Notes under the pieces: generated by a model | What the model saw: only the letters and a program-made list of their open reading frames with translations | What the model was told of the DNA's origin: nothing | The model's database searches: none | Made by a program: the position numbers and the translations under genes | Source: Dermabacter hominis NBRC 106157 | GTDB lineage: Bacteria > Actinomycetota > Actinomycetes > Actinomycetales > Dermabacteraceae | Assembly: GCF_001570785.1 (NCBI RefSeq) | Contig: NZ_BCSI01000003.1 | Coordinates: 1-64,000, forward strand | Reading direction: 5' to 3' | DNA: 64,000 bases | Shown here: positions 61,237 through 64,000 of the stretch, one piece after another | How positions within the stretch are numbered: the stretch's first letter is position 1 | Layout: each line of letters opens with the position of its first letter

Positions 61237-62325
61237 CTAACGTCCAACACTAACCGAGAGCACCCCCTCAACAGAGGGAATGTTCGGTAGGACGACCCGA
61301 ATCGTTGAACTCGGATCCGCCGCGCCACGCCCGGGATGGTCGATGACGTCGATCGTTCCGCCGTGCAGCTCGACGGCCCAGCGGGCGATAGCGAGGCCGA
61401 GACCCGTACCGCCGCTGTGATCGGGGCTCCCACCTCGCTCGAATCGCTCGAAGACGGTCTCGCGGTCGGCCTCGGCGATTCCGGGCCCCTGATCGCGCAC
61501 TTCGATGGCGACATGCTCGCGGTCCTCGAGCCTCCACGCCCGCACGTAAATCGTTCCTCCGCTCGGCGAATGCCTGGACGCATTGTCGAGGAGGTTCGCG
61601 ATGACCTGGTGGATGCGTGCGGGATCGGCATCGACGGTCAACTCTTGCGGCCGCACGTCGATCACGAAGCGCACGTCGCGTTCTTGGGTCCGGGCGGCAA
61701 GCTGAGCGGTGTCGACAGCCTCATGCAAAAACGGCGTGAGTTCAATCCGCTCGCGTTCGATATCCACGACTCCCGCTTCGAGTCTCGAAAGGTCGAGCAA
61801 GTGGGTCACGAGCCTTGTGAGGCGTTCGGTTTCGTTGAGCGCGATCTCGAGGCTTTCGGTCGTGGCGGGGGTAACGCCGTCGACCATGTTTTCGAGTTGA
61901 CCCCGCAGCGCCGCGACGGGCGTGCGCAGTTCATGGGAGACGTTGGCGACGAGGTCTCTGCGTAGCTCGTCCGTGCGGGCGAGCTCGGCGGACATCGAGT
62001 TGAAGGCCGACGCTAGCTGGCCCACCTCGTCGCGGGATTTTGTCGTGACACGCCTGCCATAGTCACCCATTGCCATCGCTTTAGCGGCGACGGTCATTTC
62101 CCGCAAGGGGCGCGTCATGCCACGCGCGAGGATCTGGGTGACAAGGAGCGCAGCGAAAACCGTGAGGGGAATGAATAGCAGTGGGCTGAGCCCTGCGGCC
62201 GATCCGGCCCAACCGAGGAGGGCAGCAACGAGCACGGAGACGGCAACGATGACCCCGAGTTTGACCTTGAACGCGCCAAAGCGCTGAAGGGGCGATCCGT
62301 CGAGAGCCTGCGTCGGAACCTTCAC
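61237..62325 (-). CDS. Sensor histidine kinase with HAMP domain
   Basis: A 362-residue kinase: two adjacent helices (about 28-75) with almost no extracellular loop, then HAMP (LREMTVAAKAMAMGDYGRRV), HisKA with the phosphohistidine in VSHELRTPVAALRG, and HATPase with NLLDNASRHS, VRDQGPGI and GGTGLGLAIARW. The minimal periplasmic part suggests sensing in the membrane. The four-base overlap with the regulator gene marks a pair. Confidence 0.9.
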   Translation of the reverse strand: MKVPTQALDGSPLQRFGAFKVKLGVIVAVSVLVAALLGWAGSAAGLSPLLFIPLTVFAALLVTQILARGMTRPLREMTVAAKAMAMGDYGRRVTTKSRDEVGQLASAFNSMSAELARTDELRRDLVANVSHELRTPVAALRGQLENMVDGVTPATTESLEIALNETERLTRLVTHLLDLSRLEAGVVDIERERIELTPFLHEAVDTAQLAARTQERDVRFVIDVRPQELTVDADPARIHQVIANLLDNASRHSPSGGTIYVRAWRLEDREHVAIEVRDQGPGIAEADRETVFERFERGGSPDHSGGTGLGLAIARWAVELHGGTIDVIDHPGRGAADPSSTIRVVLPNIPSVEGVLSVSVGR

Positions 62326-63059
62326 GCGAGCGAGCCCTCCGGAACTTCGAGCGCGTACCCGACCCCGTGCACGGTCCTCACAAGATCGCTGCCGAGTTTG
62401 CGGCGGAGCGCCTTGACATGCGAATCAACCGTCCGCGTGCCCGTAGCGTCCACCCAGTCCCACACGTCTTCGAGGAGCTGCTCGCGCGTGAGCACGGTGC
62501 CGGGGGCGAGCGCGAGGCACACGAGCAGGTCGTATTCGGTGGGGGTGAGGTGCGCCTCGGTTCCGCCACGCGTGACTCGCCGCGAGTCGCGGTCGATGTG
62601 GAGATCGCCGAGTTCGATCGTCGAGGGCGCGTTGGCGGCTGCGGGTGCGGAGGAGCTTCGGCGCACGCGCCGCACGAGAGCCTTGAGTCGCGCGACGAGT
62701 TCGCGCATCGAGAAGGGCTTGGTCATGTAGTCGTCGGCGCCCACACCGAGCCCCACGAGCATGTCGGCCTCTTCATCGCGGGCCGTGAGCATGAGCACCC
62801 CGAACTCGCCGAGACCGCGGACTCGACGACACACCTCCAGCCCATCGAACCCGGGGAGCATGACGTCAAGGACGACAGCATCGGGCTTGAAGTTTTCGAT
62901 CGCCTTGACGCCCGAGGGGCCATCGTGAGCGATTGCGACAGCCCACCCTTCAGCGCTCAGGCGGTCGCTGATCGTGCGTGCGATCGTGCGCTCATCCTCG
63001 ACAACGACGATCCGGGCGTGTTGCTCCGCGGCGCTCGCGGGGGTGATTGAGGTCCTCAT
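62322..63059 (-). CDS. OmpR/PhoB-family response regulator
   Basis: A protein of about 245 residues. The receiver has VVVEDERT, phosphoacceptor aspartate in AVVLDVMLPGFDG, and KPF in MTKPFSMRELVARL. The C-terminal winged helix has HLTPTEYDLLVCLA and GTRTVDSHVKALRRKL. Starts at 63062 and 63059 are adjacent ATGs; TTGGGAG favours the second. Cognate to the kinase downstream; targets unknown. Confidence 0.9.
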   Translation of the reverse strand: MRTSITPASAAEQHARIVVVEDERTIARTISDRLSAEGWAVAIAHDGPSGVKAIENFKPDAVVLDVMLPGFDGLEVCRRVRGLGEFGVLMLTARDEEADMLVGLGVGADDYMTKPFSMRELVARLKALVRRVRRSSSAPAAANAPSTIELGDLHIDRDSRRVTRGGTEAHLTPTEYDLLVCLALAPGTVLTREQLLEDVWDWVDATGTRTVDSHVKALRRKLGSDLVRTVHGVGYALEVPEGSLA

Positions 63060-63230
63060 CATGCTCCCAAGCCTATTGTGCGAATCGGCCCGTCGCTGTG
63101 AAGGAACCTGCACTATAGTGGCGCGTACGATGAACGAGAACGATTCACCCCCTCGAAGTTGTATGCCCCCTCACCTTGGTCGCTCGCGCTGCGCCTCATT
63201 CTTGTGTGTCGTGAGCGGTGAGCGGGCATC

Positions 63231-64000
63231 ATGACCTGGATCCTCCTCGGCGTGGGGCTTCTCCTCACTGCCGGCACCGCTATTTTTGTGGCCTCTGAGT
63301 TCTCCCTCGTTGCGCTCGATAAGCACACGGTTGAAAAGGCCGTGGCGCGCGGCGATAAAGGCGCGAGGGGCGTCATGAACGCTCTCACGCACCTCTCCAC
63401 GAACCTTTCGGGTGCGCAGGTGGGAATCACCATCACGACGTTGATCTTCGGTTTCGCGGTGAAAGAACCGCTAACCGACGTGCTCTCGAGCCTCCTCGGT
63501 TTCACTGGACTCGAACCCTCGGTGGTATCGACGACCGCGCTCGCGCTCGCGATGGTGCTCTCCTATGGCTTCTCGGTTGTGTTCGGCGAGCTTATTCCGA
63601 AGAACCTCGCGATCGCGGCGCCGTTCGAGACGGCAAAAATAGTGGCGCCCATGCAGCACGGCTTCACGATCGCGTTCAAGCCGCTCATCATGATGTTCAA
63701 CGCGACCGCGAACTTCTTCCTTCGCCTCCTCGGTGTGGAGCCGCAAGAAGAGCTCTCGGCTGCGCGCTCACCCGCCGAGCTCGATTCGCTCGTGAGGCAC
63801 TCGGCCCAGGCGGGCACGCTCGATGAGGGCACGGCGATTCTTCTTTCGCGCACGCTACAGCTTGCCGATCGCACTGCCGCCGACGTGATGACGCATCGCG
63901 GTGCGATGATCAGCATCGATATGAGCGAGCCGGCGTCGGAAGTGCTCGCCCTCACCGCTGACTCCGGCAAGTCCCGCTTTCCCGTGACTGACGAGAGCGA
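63231..64000 (+). CDS. CNNM/CorC-type membrane protein (partial, 3' end beyond window)
   Basis: The first ~256 residues of a CNNM/DUF21 hemolysin-family protein: four membrane helices (ILLGVGLLLTAGTAIFVASE at the start, then ITTLIFGF, LALAMVLSYGFSVVFGELIP, LIMMFNATANFF) and the DUF21 motifs SEFSLVALDK and FGELIPKNLAI, followed by the beginning of a CBS-pair region (ADVMTHRGAMISIDMSEP). Implicated in divalent-cation export in this family. The window ends inside the CBS domain. Confidence 0.9.
   Translation, partial: MTWILLGVGLLLTAGTAIFVASEFSLVALDKHTVEKAVARGDKGARGVMNALTHLSTNLSGAQVGITITTLIFGFAVKEPLTDVLSSLLGFTGLEPSVVSTTALALAMVLSYGFSVVFGELIPKNLAIAAPFETAKIVAPMQHGFTIAFKPLIMMFNATANFFLRLLGVEPQEELSAARSPAELDSLVRHSAQAGTLDEGTAILLSRTLQLADRTAADVMTHRGAMISIDMSEPASEVLALTADSGKSRFPVTDES

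Overview
The window is a high-GC actinobacterial chromosome segment. Several features point this way: the mycothiol-type SigR/RsrA pair, the fused 2-oxoglutarate decarboxylase/succinyltransferase (kgd), a UPF0182 membrane protein, PPA1309, DUF3039, DUF2017 and DUF3618 proteins, the 24-residue bS22-type protein, and the absence of CCA at tRNA 3' ends. The gene set resembles Micrococcales such as Dermabacter or Brachybacterium; the genus is inference, not measured.

Layout. 1-1 kb: a DoxX-like gene and the deleted shell of an IS3-family element. 1-25.4 kb: conserved core, with threonine catabolism (tdh-kbl), hrpA, malic enzyme, DUF3039, a DEAD/DEAH helicase, convergent pncB, the clpS-DUF2017-murI-MBL-rph-rdgB run, NUDIX/phosphatase, tRNA-Leu, a DUF3618/GroES-like/SDR/antiporter cluster, an ABC exporter with its own two-component system, and an NAD-dependent epimerase-like gene.

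25.6-32.4 kb: an accessory island in tRNA-Lys(CUU). The 3' half of the tRNA occurs three times (25599, 30309, 32305), each followed by a near-identical terminator. This marks two tandem, decayed integrated elements. No integrase survives. The first unit holds an HTH regulator reading into the att site, small phage-like genes, IS3 debris, and a low-GC cassette encoding a 402-residue precursor plus a two-helix membrane protein. The precursor has an N-terminal CxxC segment, an internal Tat-like signal and a C-terminus with 14 cysteines, and looks bacteriocin-like. The second unit is nearly all gene fragments, including a MobC-like signature.

32.4-64 kb: an FMN riboswitch and ribD-ribE-ribB-ribA-ribH, tRNA-His, a beta-class DNA methyltransferase, an AGE epimerase, orn, sodA, an M48 protease, tRNA-Arg, an SSB, PPA1309 and UPF0182, and the initiator tRNA. 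After the initiator tRNA come a HEPN/Abi-like gene bracketed by degenerate direct repeats, a polysaccharide deacetylase lipoprotein, a calpain-like protease, a PPi-type phosphofructokinase, an inositol-phosphatase family gene, rsgA-aroA, DoxX, sigR-rsrA, bS22, an SGNH-fold protein without its catalytic residues, kgd, a histidine kinase/response regulator pair, and the start of a CNNM/CorC membrane protein cut by the window edge.

The most novel material is the Cys-rich precursor cassette in the tRNA-Lys island, followed by the Abi gene between repeats, the bacterial calpain, and the SGNH pseudoenzyme beside kgd.
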